From Polychytrium aggregatum (taxonomy: Eukaryota; Chytridiomycota; Chytridiomycetes; Polychytriales): a stretch of DNA of 64,000 bases. Each line of letters begins with the position of its first letter. Position 1 is the stretch's first letter. The notes beneath the pieces were generated by a model, which was given only the letters and a program-made list of their open reading frames with translations, had not been told where the DNA came from and did not search any database. This document shows, in pieces, positions 1 through 10,888 of the stretch. A program made the translations under genes and the position numbers. The stretch covers positions 124,001-188,000 of the forward strand of contig NW_026516275.1 of the NCBI RefSeq assembly GCF_025602895.1, given 5' to 3'.

Positions 1-2396
1 AGCACTGCCCTCCTGCCGCTCTCGGCGTCATCGCTCCAGCGCTTCGAGTGCCATCCCTCTGACATCCCCACCTTGGTGTGCTGCTCTCCTGTGCAATGAA
101 CCCCATTCGACCCATTCTCGAAGCTCTCGGTCTGGAGCTGCAAGGCTGCACACCGAACGCAAAATCTGCTGTCGCGCCGGATTCTCGACGACAAAAGAGC
201 CAAGGCTGCGCTCTACGCTGTGGAGTGGCTCTACGATGCAGAGCTTCGGGAGGTATACGTGGCCGTAGGCGGCAACAGCTCGGCCATCAGCGTTTTTGGG
301 CTCTCGTCCAATAGCCATAGAGTAAGTGCCGTCCGCACGCTTGCTGTTCGCCAATCCGCTTGCGTCGGTACAGCAAACCATCGGAATCGAGTCGGAGAGC
401 GTGCTGACCAGGGTTTTATCTCTACTCCATCAGCTCCTTCAATCTCACGGCGCAGTGAGTAGCCAAGAGTGAGGGAGCAAGCGAGAGCGAGACTGGTGTG
501 CATGTGTGCTGATGTGCAGATGGGCATGTGTGCAGCTTCGGACATGAAAGTGCAGCGGAATGCATTTGGTGCGAGCAGCAGCGTCTTGGCTCGACTTTTG
601 TGGTTCTGTTTCGCATCGAGTCCTCTCTTGAAGTGGACCCGCACATTGGCACATTGGCACATTGGCACATTGGCACATAACTTCATCGTCTGTGCTCGCG
701 GCCGATGCTTGTATACCATTCCGCGAACTGCTGAATGAACTCACACTGACCTCGGCAGGACATCAACGATCTCAAGAGACACCCGCGGGACGACGTGATT
801 CTGGCATCGGCCAGTCGAGATCGCAGCATCCGGATATGGAACGCCAAGCGTGGGATGCTTCTGGCCATCCTTGGCGGATGCGGGCACAAGGACACCATCT
901 ATTCGATTGTAAGCCGCACTCTGTTTCTGAAGGACGCCGGCTGTGCCTTGGTGCGCTGCAAGGAGTTGACTCTCCCGTTTCTGATGCGCGGGAGCATTGC
1001 GTTGTGTCGGCAGAGATGGCTCTAACGCTCTCTGTGTGCTGAATAGAACTTCAACGACGACGGCACACGGCTCATCTCCAGCAGCCACGACCATCAAGTG
1101 CTCGTCTGGGACTCGTATACACCCGAGCTTGCTGAGCTCATGGAGCGCTCGCACTCGCTGGACCGACAGCCATCATCGTACATTGGACTTCGATACCGGA
1201 CCGATGGGCCGACCCAGATCAAGGACCACGTGCTGCGAGTCTACTTTCCGCTCGAGCAGCGCTCGGACATCTTCCGGAGCATCATCGACTGGTCATCGTG
1301 GTTCGGTTCCGCCGCCGTCTTCACCAAGGGCATATCGGGGAGGATCAGGCTGTGGAAATACGAAGAATCGCCTCAAGCCCAAGAGTCTCGTCATATCAAG
1401 CTCACGGGGTCGGAATATGGCTTTGTGGGTATCTCGCTCGGGATTCGCTACGCTTCTGACTGGGTGCACCACTCCATCGCGCCGCTGGTTCCATGCAGAG
1501 CCGTCCTGTCTGCATGAGTGTATCATGGCTGTGGCCTGCCCCCTTCATGTGTTTGCTGACAGCGTCCTGTGCATATCCGCTTGCTGATTGCTGATCCGCT
1601 CCCATTCTCTCCAGCCCCTCCTGCGGAAGGTCACGCCGATCATTTATGAGTTCACGGTGAGTCTTGGAGTCGGTCGATGCCATGGCTTCTTCGAGAACCT
1701 GGGGGGTCACGGCAGCAGTCGTGGTTGACCAACCACTCATCTTTGAACCTCCACACAACCTCCCTTTCCAGTATCCAGAAGAAATCCCCGTGTACTTTAT
1801 TTTCCCACACATCAGCCCCAGCGGGCGGTATCTGGCAGTTGGCAATTCGCATGGAGACGTGTTTATCTGGTAAAGTGCACGGCTATGCATCGAGGGAGTG
1901 AAGGGGGGGTGGGTTTATTGGATCTGAAGATTTTGGTTGTGGCTCGTCTGCCTCGTTGCGAGCCAAGCAATCGAGGAGCCAGTAAGGGGGGGGGCTCCTC
2001 CAGCCCGAATCAATGAAACTGACGCCTGATATCCTTGGATGCATCCACGCACCATGGCATCAACACGATCATCGACAGGGATATTTTGGATGAGCTCAAT
2101 CGGGGGCTCAATCAGCTGGAATCCAAATGCAGAATCAATGGTAAGTTTCGCGTTCGTGATGAAAGCGTCCATGACAGGGTGCGGGGTGGTGAGACTTGGC
2201 AAAGCCGCTCGTTAGAGCAGCTTCATTCACAGGCCAACATCATGAATCAGGTACCCGGCGGAAAATGCCCCGCTGGCACAAGTGTCTGGTGCGATCAGTG
2301 TGCTTCAGCAACGACGACCGTTTCCTCGTCTCGATCAGCGACGACGGGGCCTTGTGTGTCTGGGAGAAGCGGATCATCAAGACCGAAGAGCCCTAG
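1..2396 (+). CDS. EED: EED/ESC-type WD40 subunit of Polycomb repressive complex 2 (5' end missing or unresolved)
   Basis: WD40 scaffold that in PRC2 binds the EZH2-type methyltransferase and reads H3K27me3; nuclear. Readable exons: up to 321, 759-908, 1047-1424, 1615-1656, 1772-1869, 2079-2140, 2233-2396; from the second exon on, all phases join. Blades are visible as ASASRDRSIRIWNAKRG, SSSHDHQVLVWDS, KGISGRIRLWKY, VGNSHGDVFIWDI and the final SDDGALCVWEK. The block VYFPLEQRSDIFRSIIDW matches the family's segment about H-P-D-F-S-T-R-D-I-H, which separates EED from generic WD40 proteins. The frame of the first exon (ALYAVEWLYDAELREVYV) meets a stop at 97-99, so its 5' limit is an intron acceptor between about 100 and 200 or the true start lies off the window. 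The next gene is convergent. Confidence 0.82.
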
Positions 2397-4026
2397 CCGA
2401 GCGCATGCCCGAGCAATAGACATTCTCATTCGCCGCCACTCGTCTTCGCCATGTCAGCGGTGGCCTGGGCATCTCCTCTGTCTGGGGCGGCGTACAGTAT
2501 GTTGAAGTAACGATGAGACACATCGTCTCATTCGGACAAACACGGCGTAATCGGATCATATCACACACTCGATCAAGTGAGTCAAATCATTGCCCTGTAT
2601 GAGGGAAATGCATGGAGTGAGTGGGCACGACGGAGACCAGCAAGCCGCTGTAGATTCAGCCACTGCAGGTCGGAGGAACAAGACAGACCTGGGATGAGGG
2701 AGAAAGACACAGGGCAACGAGCAATATCGCTGGTTGGGTACCGATCAAAGCCGTCCAGCCAGATCGACAAACATCAAAACCAGTTCGGCGTAACGCGGCG
2801 GCGGCTCTGCGAACCGCAAAAATGGCGCAAGAGAAGGATGCACTGCGGCCGTAACGAGAGCGGTGCGAAGTATGACGTGCTCGGGCCTGGCTGCCAGGAG
2901 CCCGGGTGTGTTCAGGGAGCATGGCCGGCCATGTGCAAGCGGAGAAGGCGGGGGGGGGGAGGGGCGAGGACGACCGGGGGCGATACGGCCGGAGTCGATG
3001 AGGAGGAACAAAGCACGACGAGGCGATGCGATGTGGAAGGAGGCAAACGGAGCCTCGTCCACAATCACACCCACATCCAGTCATGGACAGCCTCGTCGCC
3101 AACCGACACCAGCCAAAGCGGCCAAAGTGGCCAAGCAGGCCATGAACCGGAGGAGAGATCAACGAGCTAGGCTCGACTGAACACATCATGGTTTTATATA
3201 TTTCAATGGGTTATTTTCCCTCAGATTCGATTTGTGGGTTTCCATCCTCGGGATTGGGATTTTCTTTTCTTGGGCTGTTGGGTCTTGCGAGCTTGCTTTT
3301 CACGTTGCGCCGATCCGTAGCGATGGATTTCGGCTGCTCGAGAATATTGGATTCGTGGTGGAGAGAGAGAGGGAAAGAGAGAGAGAGAACGATGGCGGTG
3401 GTGATGGATGATGAAGATCTGGCCGGTCAAAGCGCCACGGGGAAGAGGGAAGAGACAAGAGGCGACCCAAGGTGGGGGGGTCAGGGAATGAAAACTTCAA
3501 AAATGAATAGGAAGAAATGGATAAAGGAAATGAACTCAAAGACACGACATTGAGGCACCACTCTGGTCCCGTCAGAGGCACGAACGGCCAGAGGATGATG
3601 CAAGCAGGAGGGAGGAAAGAGGGGAGATGGAGGAGGGGGCTGGCAGGATTACGCCGGCGGCAATAGTATATCCAAAAATTGTGCTGAGGAAGCCGGGAAG
3701 AGGCATATGGGCCAGAAAGGGTCTGGCAGGATACACCGAAGAACGATGGACAAGCGCGGGCAGGCCAGCGATGTTGCTCTGATGCTGTGGGAGGGGGGCC
3801 AGCAAGAGCAGAGACAATTACGAGAGGAGGCTTGGCCTCCGATAAAGAGGGGGAGGAGAAGAAAAGGATAGGTGAATTAAATAATGAACAGAAACACACA
3901 CAAAAGGAGGAGGAGGGAAAGGACTTTGGAGGCAAAAACAAGCGCAAAGTAGCTGCGAGGGCTGATGGTGCTGATGGTGCTGGGAGATGACGGGCCGAGA
4001 GGGACGCGGGAGGGCCTGCGGGGATA
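2397..4026. other. Convergent intergenic region between EED and Ecl1-like copy 1
   Basis: No supportable gene. The stretch is purine-rich on the plus strand (long GA runs at 3355-3400 and 3840-3930), which produces long low-complexity open frames on the minus strand. It should hold the 3' ends of EED (plus) and of the Ecl1-like gene (minus). No convincing polyadenylation motif was assigned. Confidence 0.5.
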
Positions 4027-4470
4027 TCAAGCGGCGTTGGAAAAGCTCTTGGAGCACGAATACTTGAGCGGCAGTGGGAAGATGGAGGGCGACCCAAGCG
4101 ACAGCTCGGGCACACTGCGTCCGTCCGGGGTCATGTCGTAGCTCGAGGTCTGCAGCGAGTTTGGCTTGGAAAAGCCGCCGGCGGGGACATGGACGTGCAT
4201 GTGGTAGAGCGATGTTGAGAACGACTGCTCGTAGGGCATCGGCGGGCGGTGATGCTGGCGAGACGATGGCGAGAAGGAGATGACGGCAGCTGGTTGGGGG
4301 CCCGAGGCCGGCGACAGGCCGCCTACGGAGGACGGCGGTGTGGGCCAGGAAGCCAGCAGCGAGGGCGACATGCATGCTTCGCGGCGTTGGCACTCCTGCG
4401 AACAGTAAAAGTGGCCATCCAGGGTCCGCTTTCCACAGGGGCACCAGTTGAGGTCAACTCCGTAGTCCAT
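4027..4470 (-). CDS. Ecl1-like small zinc-motif protein, tandem copy 1
   Basis: Single-exon gene for 147 residues. The N-terminus MDYGVDLNWCPCGKRT is followed by FYCSQEC: a CxC...CxxC knuckle like that of the fungal Ecl1 family (extender of chronological lifespan; small nutrient-responsive regulators). The rest is Ser/Pro/His-rich and shows no domain. The start at 4470 was chosen over an in-frame ATG five codons upstream because all four local paralogues begin MD. A strong TATA box lies about 800 bp upstream (5275-5282), which suggests a long leader or a leader intron. Family assignment rests on motif and size; the biochemical role of Ecl1 proteins is poorly defined, so function is inferred. 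Confidence 0.72.
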   Translation of the reverse strand: MDYGVDLNWCPCGKRTLDGHFYCSQECQRREACMSPSLLASWPTPPSSVGGLSPASGPQPAAVISFSPSSRQHHRPPMPYEQSFSTSLYHMHVHVPAGGFSKPNSLQTSSYDMTPDGRSVPELSLGSPSIFPLPLKYSCSKSFSNAA

Positions 4471-5274
4471 GACGAAGAGCAGCACACAACACGATGGGAA
4501 TCGAGCGAGAGAGGAAGCAATAAAGAGAGGATGAGAGAAAAAATGCAGATACGACCGGCAGGATGCACCGGAGGAGGAAAGCGATCGAGGAAAAGATGGG
4601 AATGAGATGGGAGGGGAATGGACGATGAGATGCGTAGTCGAGGATACCGTGCCGGTGAGACGGGCTCAGGAAGACGAGAGCGGCACAGGGCGGAGATCCA
4701 AAGGCCAGGACAGCGGGTATGGGGCAGTTTGGATGCACTGCAGGAGGGGCCGGAGAGCCTTGGCAGAGCGCAAGAGATGAGATGGGCAGCCAAGACGGGC
4801 TGGACGCGCAGGACCAGGTTATGAGCAGAGGCGAGTTGCGAGGGCCAGCGACAAGGGCGTGCACGAGCGAGGCCACAGATCGCGCAAGCGGCGGCAAGAC
4901 GGGCGAATGCGCTGTCGAGCAGCAGGGAGGGTAACGGGTGGTAACGGGTGGTAACGAGGCAAGGAGAGCGAGTGGCTGGGAGTGAGACTGGGAGTGAGAC
5001 TGGGAGCAAGACTGGGGGAGTGAGAGTGAGCAACGCAGGACCAGGCGGATGGATAGGCTGGAGGGGAAATGAAGGCTATGGAGTGAAGGAGGTGAAGGAG
5101 GTGAAGGAGGTTAACAATAAGGGAGGACGACAGGGAGGACGGGCGAATTGGGAGAACGGGCGAATCGGGTGGAGGAAAACGCTGGGCTGGAATGGGAGGG
5201 GCTTGAGCGGGTTGCAGGTCTCGAGAGAGTTTCGAGACAAGAGCGGACTGAGCAGGCTGGGGCGGAATGGGCGG

Positions 5275-5289
5275 TATATATACGGCGAG
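5275..5289 (-). promoter_or_regulatory. TATA box of Ecl1-like copy 1
   Basis: On the minus strand this reads CTCGCCGTATATATA. The same CTCGCCGTATA core precedes copy 2 (8441-8453), so it is unlikely to be chance AT content in a GC-rich region. It lies about 800 bp upstream of the chosen ATG. Confidence 0.6.
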
Positions 5290-5299
5290 AGAATGTTAT

Positions 5300-5354
5300 G
5301 GAAATGCGACGGAAATGCGACGGAAATGTGACGGGAATGTGACGGAAATGTGAT
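5300..5354. repeat. Five tandem 11-bp repeats upstream of the copy 1 TATA box
   Basis: Unit GGAAATGCGAC on the plus strand, five units head to tail with no spacer. Units 1-2 are identical; units 3-5 carry a C-to-T change and scattered substitutions. Eleven base pairs is close to one helical turn, so bound factors would face the same side. The array begins about 17 bp upstream of the TATA box in the minus-strand sense. Confidence 0.85.
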
Positions 5355-5500
5355 GGCTGTGCTATGGAGATGCCGGTGCAGTTTTATGTCGCTGGGTGTG
5401 CGATTTGCTTGGGTGTCAGTTGCGCTTGGGTGTTTGCTGTGCTGCTGTTGGTGGCTCGCCACTCCGCTGGGCCACTGTCGAGCATTTGCACTCAAGCTGT

Positions 5501-5577
5501 GGATCAAGCAATCCTGCTGAATGAGTGGGTCGAGTAATCCTGCTGAATGAATGGATCGAGTTATCCTGCCGAATTGC
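5501..5577. repeat. Three tandem 26-bp repeats
   Basis: Units contain ATCCTGCTGAATGA and GGATCGAGT-like segments; ATCCTGC recurs at 5511, 5537 and 5563. The array lies about 150 bp beyond the 11-bp array in the presumed promoter of Ecl1-like copy 1. Confidence 0.8.
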
Positions 5578-6691
5578 ACCCAACCTGTTGCCTCCTCGGC
5601 AGACCCACGTTTCCAGCGCATTCGCTGTATTTCCATCTCCCCACACCCGCTCATGCGCTGACCCCTCTGCTGTCGAGCGATCGCCGTGCCCGTATTCGTC
5701 TGGCTGGCTGGGGAGGAACAGTGGGAGGCAGACCCGCCTCGCTGCCCTGGTGTATGCACTGCAGAAGATGCACCTGCAGAAGAGACGCTGAGACCAGGAG
5801 CAGACGCAGCCACTGTCGCTCACCAAGCAACCTGCCTTCGCCACCATTGCGGCCAAGCGCTGTCTCCAAATGGCAGTCTCCGCCTTCACCACCAGGCCGG
5901 CAGGATCAGGACCAGGACCAGCGCCCGCGCAACCACAGGCCACAGCCGCACCGTTCTGACCGAGGCAGGCAGCCGGCCGTGGTGCAGCAGTATCGATGCT
6001 GCTGTCGCTGTCTCGCCTTTCTGGCTCTGGCAACGACATTCCCAGACGGCATTGGCCGCGCCCATTGGCTGCTGCTGCTCCACCAATCGGCAGAGACCCC
6101 GCAAGTCACAATCATGTGCGCATGTTCATGACCAGCCAGGCCAGGTCGTGATTGCGCCAGCACCTCAGCAGCAGGGCCGATGCCTGGCGACGGAATGGCA
6201 TCTTTGCAGCAGGACCGATGCCTTGGCGATACCTCGACGGAAGCATCTGCTGAGCCCCCCCCCAGACGGCCGCTGTCGCCTCGGAAACGCCAGCGGCTAT
6301 GCTCAGCCAGAGACTCCGCAAGGCTCCAAAAGGCGTGGTCTGTTTCGGTTGATCCATCTCTCTTGCATGGAGCCGGAGAGATGCAGGTGGGCAGAGTGAA
6401 GAGATCCAACACGCTCTCTCTCTTGCCCCTCGCTCTCTCCTCCCATCCCCTCCCCCAAAAAACGGCTTCCCAACGAGCGACCCGGAGGGCGGGAGACAAA
6501 AATAAGGCGGCAGGAGCGAGGCGGGACGGGGGCTGGGAGAGGCTGGAGAAAGCGGGGCCGTGACGACGGCGGTGACGATGACGATTGTCCATGGCGACGA
6601 CCACAGTCCGCCTCGGGCTCTTGGCGAACCAAGCTCGCGATCGCGAGGAAATGCCCCTCGGCACTCTGGTCCTGGCGAAGGTTTCGTCGAC

Positions 6692-6748
6692 GATGGGACC
6701 TTGCGCCGTTGATGGGACCTTGCGCTGTTGATGGGACCTTTCGCGGTC
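6692..6748. repeat. Three tandem 19-bp repeats
   Basis: GATGGGACCTTGCGCCGTT and two variants begin at 6692, 6711 and 6730. The repeat is intergenic; no function is evident. Confidence 0.8.
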
Positions 6749-7999
6749 AATGCGAGGCGCTTGGTTGTGTCGAGATCAATGCCGGCTGAGTCCTGTGTTG
6801 GCCAGCAGCTGTGGGCTCGATCTCGAGTGAGTCACTGCCAATCACGGCGCGTTCGTCTTGGGCCGGGGGTGAGAGGAGCCCCTTGCTGGCAGAAAGCAAG
6901 AAAGCAAGAAAGCAAGGGACCGCAGGTCGCTGGAAAGGAAAGACAATAGTGACATATGCTATGACAGTGGTGCGAGCGGGGCGGAGGGGGTGTTGCTGGT
7001 GTATCCTGCAGCCTCGAGCACGCCACGCCAAAACGAGCAAACCCGCAGACAGCCGCACGCACGCGGTGGTGACGGTGGTGACGATGGCAATGGCAATGGC
7101 AATGGTGATGATGCTATTAAAACTGTATATTTCACTGATGGCATGGCCGAAGGGGTGCAGACGAACGCGTCTGGTCCGACGGGATATCTAGACTGATGTG
7201 CAAAATGTCAGATGGGCCGTGTTGACCCGGGCGAGGATATGACTTGTCGAGCCTTGGATTGTTTTTTTTTTTTTTTTTTTTACTCGACGCGGTGGGCGGG
7301 AGGGGTGATGGTAGTGGTTGGTTGTGCTTGTTTGAGCAGAGATGCCGGGTGTGCTTCGTTCACAAGCGTGCTCGTTAGAATTGATAAATTCTGGGCAGCG
7401 CCTGGCAGAAGGAGCAAACAACAACACACACGGATTGGATTGAGTTGGTCTTGTGATGGTGCCGAGAGACACGGAGCTGAAAGCTCTGGCAGAGCACCCC
7501 GCAGCTTGGAGGCGGGGCGCATCGCGGGTGGTTCCAACAGGGCAATCGATAGGAAGGGGAAGAAGCCTTGGGGACGACTGCGCGCAAAACAGCGCCAGTT
7601 GCTGGCAGCGTTGAGGAGCGCCGAGACGTGGACAGAGATCAGAGTCGATGACTGAAATTGCATGGAGACTTGACGCTGCCAGGAGGCCAGGGCCGTAGTT
7701 CACACGAACGCTTTTTGCTGTGCTTTGCTGGCTTGGACAGGAAGAAAGAAAAAAGAAGCTGGATCCGGATTGTTTTTTCCCTCTTTTCTTGATTTTTTTG
7801 TTGTTGCTTTCTTTCGAATAGGAAGAGGGATCGCTTTGAGTTCAAAGCGCTTCACGACAACAGGCGCATCTTGGAGAATGGCGGCAAAACTTGCAAACAC
7901 GATTCAAAGGGCAAAGGAAGGGGGGAGCGGCGGGCTTGAGCCAGATTTGACGGGACACAGGCCTTTGGCAAGAGGTGCTTGGAGCACCTGTCCCCAAGG

Positions 8000-8242
8000 C
8001 TAGAAGTAGGTTTGCGACGGCTCCAGCGGGGCCTTGAAGAAGCTGGTTCGGCAGGAGGACGCCATGGGACGCTGCGAGTGCGGGTATCGGTGGTGGTTGG
8101 ATCGCGAAAGCACAATGGTGGCGGGCTGCTGGGTGGCCGAGCGCATCATCTCCTTCTGCACGCAGGAGGAGGAGCAGTACAGGCTGTTGCCGGTGGCCTT
8201 CTTGCCGCAGGGGCACCAGTCGAGATCGAGTCCGTGGTCCAT
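8000..8242 (-). CDS. Ecl1-like small zinc-motif protein, tandem copy 2
   Basis: Single-exon 80-residue protein beginning MDHGLDLDWCPCGKK and continuing LYCSSSC, so the CxC...CxxC knuckle sits in the first third, as in its three neighbours. The C-terminal half is rich in Ser, His and Arg with no recognised domain. It is the second shortest of the four. A TATA element lies about 200 bp upstream (8441-8453) and an 11-bp repeat array about 500 bp upstream, with CCAAT boxes further out. Assigned to the Ecl1-type family by motif and size only. Confidence 0.72.
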   Translation of the reverse strand: MDHGLDLDWCPCGKKATGNSLYCSSSCVQKEMMRSATQQPATIVLSRSNHHRYPHSQRPMASSCRTSFFKAPLEPSQTYF

Positions 8243-8440
8243 GGTGGTCAGGAGATATGTGTGCGAAGGTGGAAGAGGAGCGAGGGTAGATGGCCGTGAA
8301 TGGCAGTGGAGAGCAGGCGGATGGATTGGACAGGGCAGGCAGGCTCTGCAGAGGAGATGGTCCTGGGAGATCTGGTCGGCAGATCGGTCTCGAGAGGGAG
8401 CGGTGTGAGGGCGCGAGGAGGCCGAGGCACAGACCGACGA

Positions 8441-8453
8441 TTTATACGGCGAG
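8441..8453 (-). promoter_or_regulatory. TATA box of Ecl1-like copy 2
   Basis: Minus strand reads CTCGCCGTATAAA, about 200 bp upstream of the ATG at 8242. It shares the CTCGCCGTATA core with the element before copy 1. Confidence 0.65.
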
Positions 8454-8736
8454 CTGCGAAGCGATCAGATCAGCGCCCTTGTGGGCGGTATCAAGGGCAT
8501 TTTTTTTCCGCCAAGCGCGGGTGTGCTGCGACGCCGATTGGGTGTGTGTGTGCGTGCGAGGTATCCGAGTGCGTCATTGGGCGCAGGTGACGTGCGCGGT
8601 TTGGGGTGAAGCGGCGGCAAAGGGATCCGCGTGGACAGGCGGTTGCGTGAGCGGCTGTGGTGCTGTCGCAGCGACTTTCCCGCCCAGCGCTTCCAGAACC
8701 ATCCAGAAACAGCGGGGCCGACAGCCAGACAGGCCG

Positions 8737-8780
8737 CGGACAGATCGCGGACAGGTCGTGGACAGGTTGTGGACAGATCG
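8737..8780. repeat. Four tandem 11-bp repeats upstream of Ecl1-like copy 2
   Basis: Units GCGGACAGATC, GCGGACAGGTC, GTGGACAGGTT and GTGGACAGATC run head to tail, and degenerate GGACAG/GCAGAC units continue to about 8815. The period equals that of the array before copy 1 although the sequence differs. Confidence 0.8.
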
Positions 8781-9096
8781 CAGACCGGCAGACTGGCGGA
8801 CAGGTCGCAGACCGATCGCTCGGCCTCCCGCCTCACCATCGACCCCACACTGCCACGCAGCCCGTGCGCAGCAGTCGCCGAGTCAGAGATGCCACGCCCA
8901 TGAGATGAGACACGCCATCATGCCGAGCCCCGCGCCCACACGCACGCCAAGCCGAGCCGAGCCGAGTCTGGCAGCACGCACCCCCCCCCACAGCAACAAC
9001 AGAGCGACGGTGGTGCAGGCCAATCGCAGGCGCTCGTGGCAGCGTGGCGACGCAACAGCCCAGGGACCAGGCCGCCACAGACGGACACGGCTGCTG

Positions 9097-9172
9097 ATTG
9101 GCCCGTGCTGCGGATTGGTCCGCGCGTCTGCCCGCCGATTGGCCCCCCGCCATGGATGCGTCTGCTGATTGG
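9097..9172 (-). promoter_or_regulatory. Cluster of four CCAAT boxes upstream of Ecl1-like copy 2
   Basis: ATTGG occurs on the plus strand (CCAAT on the minus strand) at 9097, 9114, 9138 and 9168, three of them as GATTGGCC. CCAAT boxes are sites for the NF-Y/Hap complex. The orientation matches the minus-strand gene, but the distance to it (about 900 bp) is large. Confidence 0.45.
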
Positions 9173-10693
9173 CCCGCGTGGCGCTTGTGGGTCGGGCTGG
9201 CCCGGCTGCGCAGCACATGGCGTGTTGTGTGCTGTGTCGCTGCCACACAGCCGCGCCGCCTGGCCAATGGCGTCGCTTTGGATCCACGCCGCATTTTTTC
9301 TTCCCAGGCATCGCCGGTCCCATGCAGGAGCACCACCAGCATCGACAGCGCACTCGATGGCGAGAGCGACTCTGGTCCGACTCCCTGGGCGACACCGCGA
9401 GACCCAACCGGCCAGGGCAGGCCAGGGCAGATGAGGGATCCAGGAGGCAATCATCTGTTGCCAGCCGTCGACAGTCGCAGAGCTGGATCGCCCCTTTGTT
9501 GCGCTGGAAGAGAGGTGATCCCTGCGCAATCACTGACGCTGTCCTGCGGAACTGGTTTCCCGCTTGCGCTTGCCACGCCGGGCCAAGCCAGAGAGGTGAG
9601 GCTGCGGGGTGACTGGCTGCCAAGGCTGGACAGATGACCATTCCGCCGCCGCCAGATCTGACCCGCAAGCGCAAGACAAGGCGAGATGCCATTGCGGATT
9701 GGCGCCGCGGAGCCGAAGGTTGGTCTTCGAGGAATGAGGGGGGGGGATCAAGGGTCTGTCTGCTGGGGAGTCCAGCCCGGTAGATGCCTGGCAGCGAAAG
9801 GAGGCAGAATTCGGACCAAAACGGCGACAGCCCGCCCGCCCACCCCAATATTTGCTGTCTTTCGTTGGGGGAAGAGAGATGCAGAGAATACAGGCCAGCG
9901 GCAGGAGTGAGCCGGCGGGAGGCGGAGAACCCAGGGTCGTTGGGCAATGCCCTCCTCCGCCTGTTGCAGACACCCACAGCAGATCAGATGGAGATCGGGC
10001 GTTGCAACGAACCCATCGGACATGTTCCGGATCGACAATGGTGTGTCATTGTGACGGCCTCGAGTAGTAGAGGGGCATGTGTGCGACTCTACCGTTTTAT
10101 GCAAGATGACGAGGACGGCGGGGACGACGGAAACGGTGCCGGTGTCGGTGTGGATGTGAATTGCGGTGGATGCATGGTGTATTGATGGTATATGCAGATG
10201 ACAGGATGCAGCGGAGCCCTGAACCGGGAGGTCAAAGGAATGCGACGGCAAGTGCTCCAGAGAGATGCGAACGAGGGCCAGACCCAGACAGAATCGGGAA
10301 GCCAAGCTCGGGAGTAATAAAGAAAAAGCCCCCGGCCCCCACAAAATACATGCGTGTGAAGATAAATACCAAGAGTCTAGACGGCACAATAGCGGACTTG
10401 CGATAAAAACAATGAACGGAAAAAGAACGAGTACCAAAAAACGAAGGGAAACGAGACAAAATAGTGCTCCCAACGACACCGTTGCGTGGCGATGCTGCTG
10501 GGTGCAATCGCAGGGAGGAGGAAGAGGAAGGTGAAGGTGAAGGTGAAGGTGAAGGTGGCATCGCGGACGCTGAGTGTCGGAGGGGGCGAGGAGAGCCAGC
10601 AGACCCGGCTGTCGCTCCGCTGATAGACAGGCGACCTGCGGCCGTTGCCGGTCATTCTGCTCAGTGCTTGGTATCCCCGGCCCCTCCTTCATC

Positions 10694-10888
10694 TCAGACG
10701 CTCTTGCTTCGGAGATACGGCGTCGGAGTCGTGCGGTAGTAATGGCACCGGACCGAGGGCGAGATCCGCAGCGACGGGATCGGGCGGCCTGGGCTGGTCG
10801 AGTGGCCGTCTTGGCTCTGGCACTTTCGGGAGCAGTAGAGGCGGTCGCCTTCGGTTCGCTTTCCACAGAGGCACCACTGGGTATCCAT
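10694..10888 (-). CDS. Ecl1-like small zinc-motif protein, tandem copy 3
   Basis: A 64-residue protein, the shortest of the four: MDTQWCLCGKRT followed by LYCSRKC. The start at 10888 was chosen because MD directly before the WCxCGK motif is common to all copies; the frame stays open upstream to an ATG at 11002 whose extra 38 residues are alanine-rich and unlike the paralogues. The CPC of the other copies is CLC here and the D-L-D before W is lost, so this is the most diverged copy. A possible TATA-like ATAAAAT lies at 11131-11137 on the minus strand. Confidence 0.65.
   Translation of the reverse strand: MDTQWCLCGKRTEGDRLYCSRKCQSQDGHSTSPGRPIPSLRISPSVRCHYYRTTPTPYLRSKSV

Larger units (their letters stand above)
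4471..7999. other. Long promoter/intergenic region between Ecl1-like copies 1 and 2
   Basis: 3.5 kb without a recognisable gene. It holds the promoter of copy 1 (TATA at 5275-5282, 11-bp array at 5300-5354), short tandem repeats (10 bp at about 4928-4955, 13 bp at 4977-5015, 9 bp at 5082-5110, 26 bp x3 at 5501-5577, 19 bp x3 at 6692-6748), a 20-base T run at 7261-7281, and presumably the 3' untranslated region of copy 2. Open frames here overlap on both strands and have low complexity. Confidence 0.5.
8243..10693. other. Promoter/intergenic region between Ecl1-like copies 2 and 3
   Basis: No supportable gene in 2.4 kb. It contains a TATA element (8441-8453), an 11-bp repeat array (8737-8780), four CCAAT boxes (9097-9172) and a GGTGAA hexanucleotide run (about 10530-10556). 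Long overlapping open frames on the minus strand have proline- and arginine-rich compositions typical of GC-rich noncoding DNA. Confidence 0.5.

Noticed and set aside
3300-4115. 271-codon minus-strand open frame
   Set aside because: Ser/Pro/Phe/Leu low complexity generated by GA-rich tracts; it overlaps the end of Ecl1-like copy 1 in another frame.
7261-7281. T run as a polyadenylation or retroelement tail
   Set aside because: An isolated homopolymer with no adjacent element features or target-site duplication.
8883-9977. 364-codon minus-strand open frame
   Set aside because: Arg/Ala/Cys-rich composition, no motif, overlapped by several similar frames; it lies in the promoter region of Ecl1-like copy 2.
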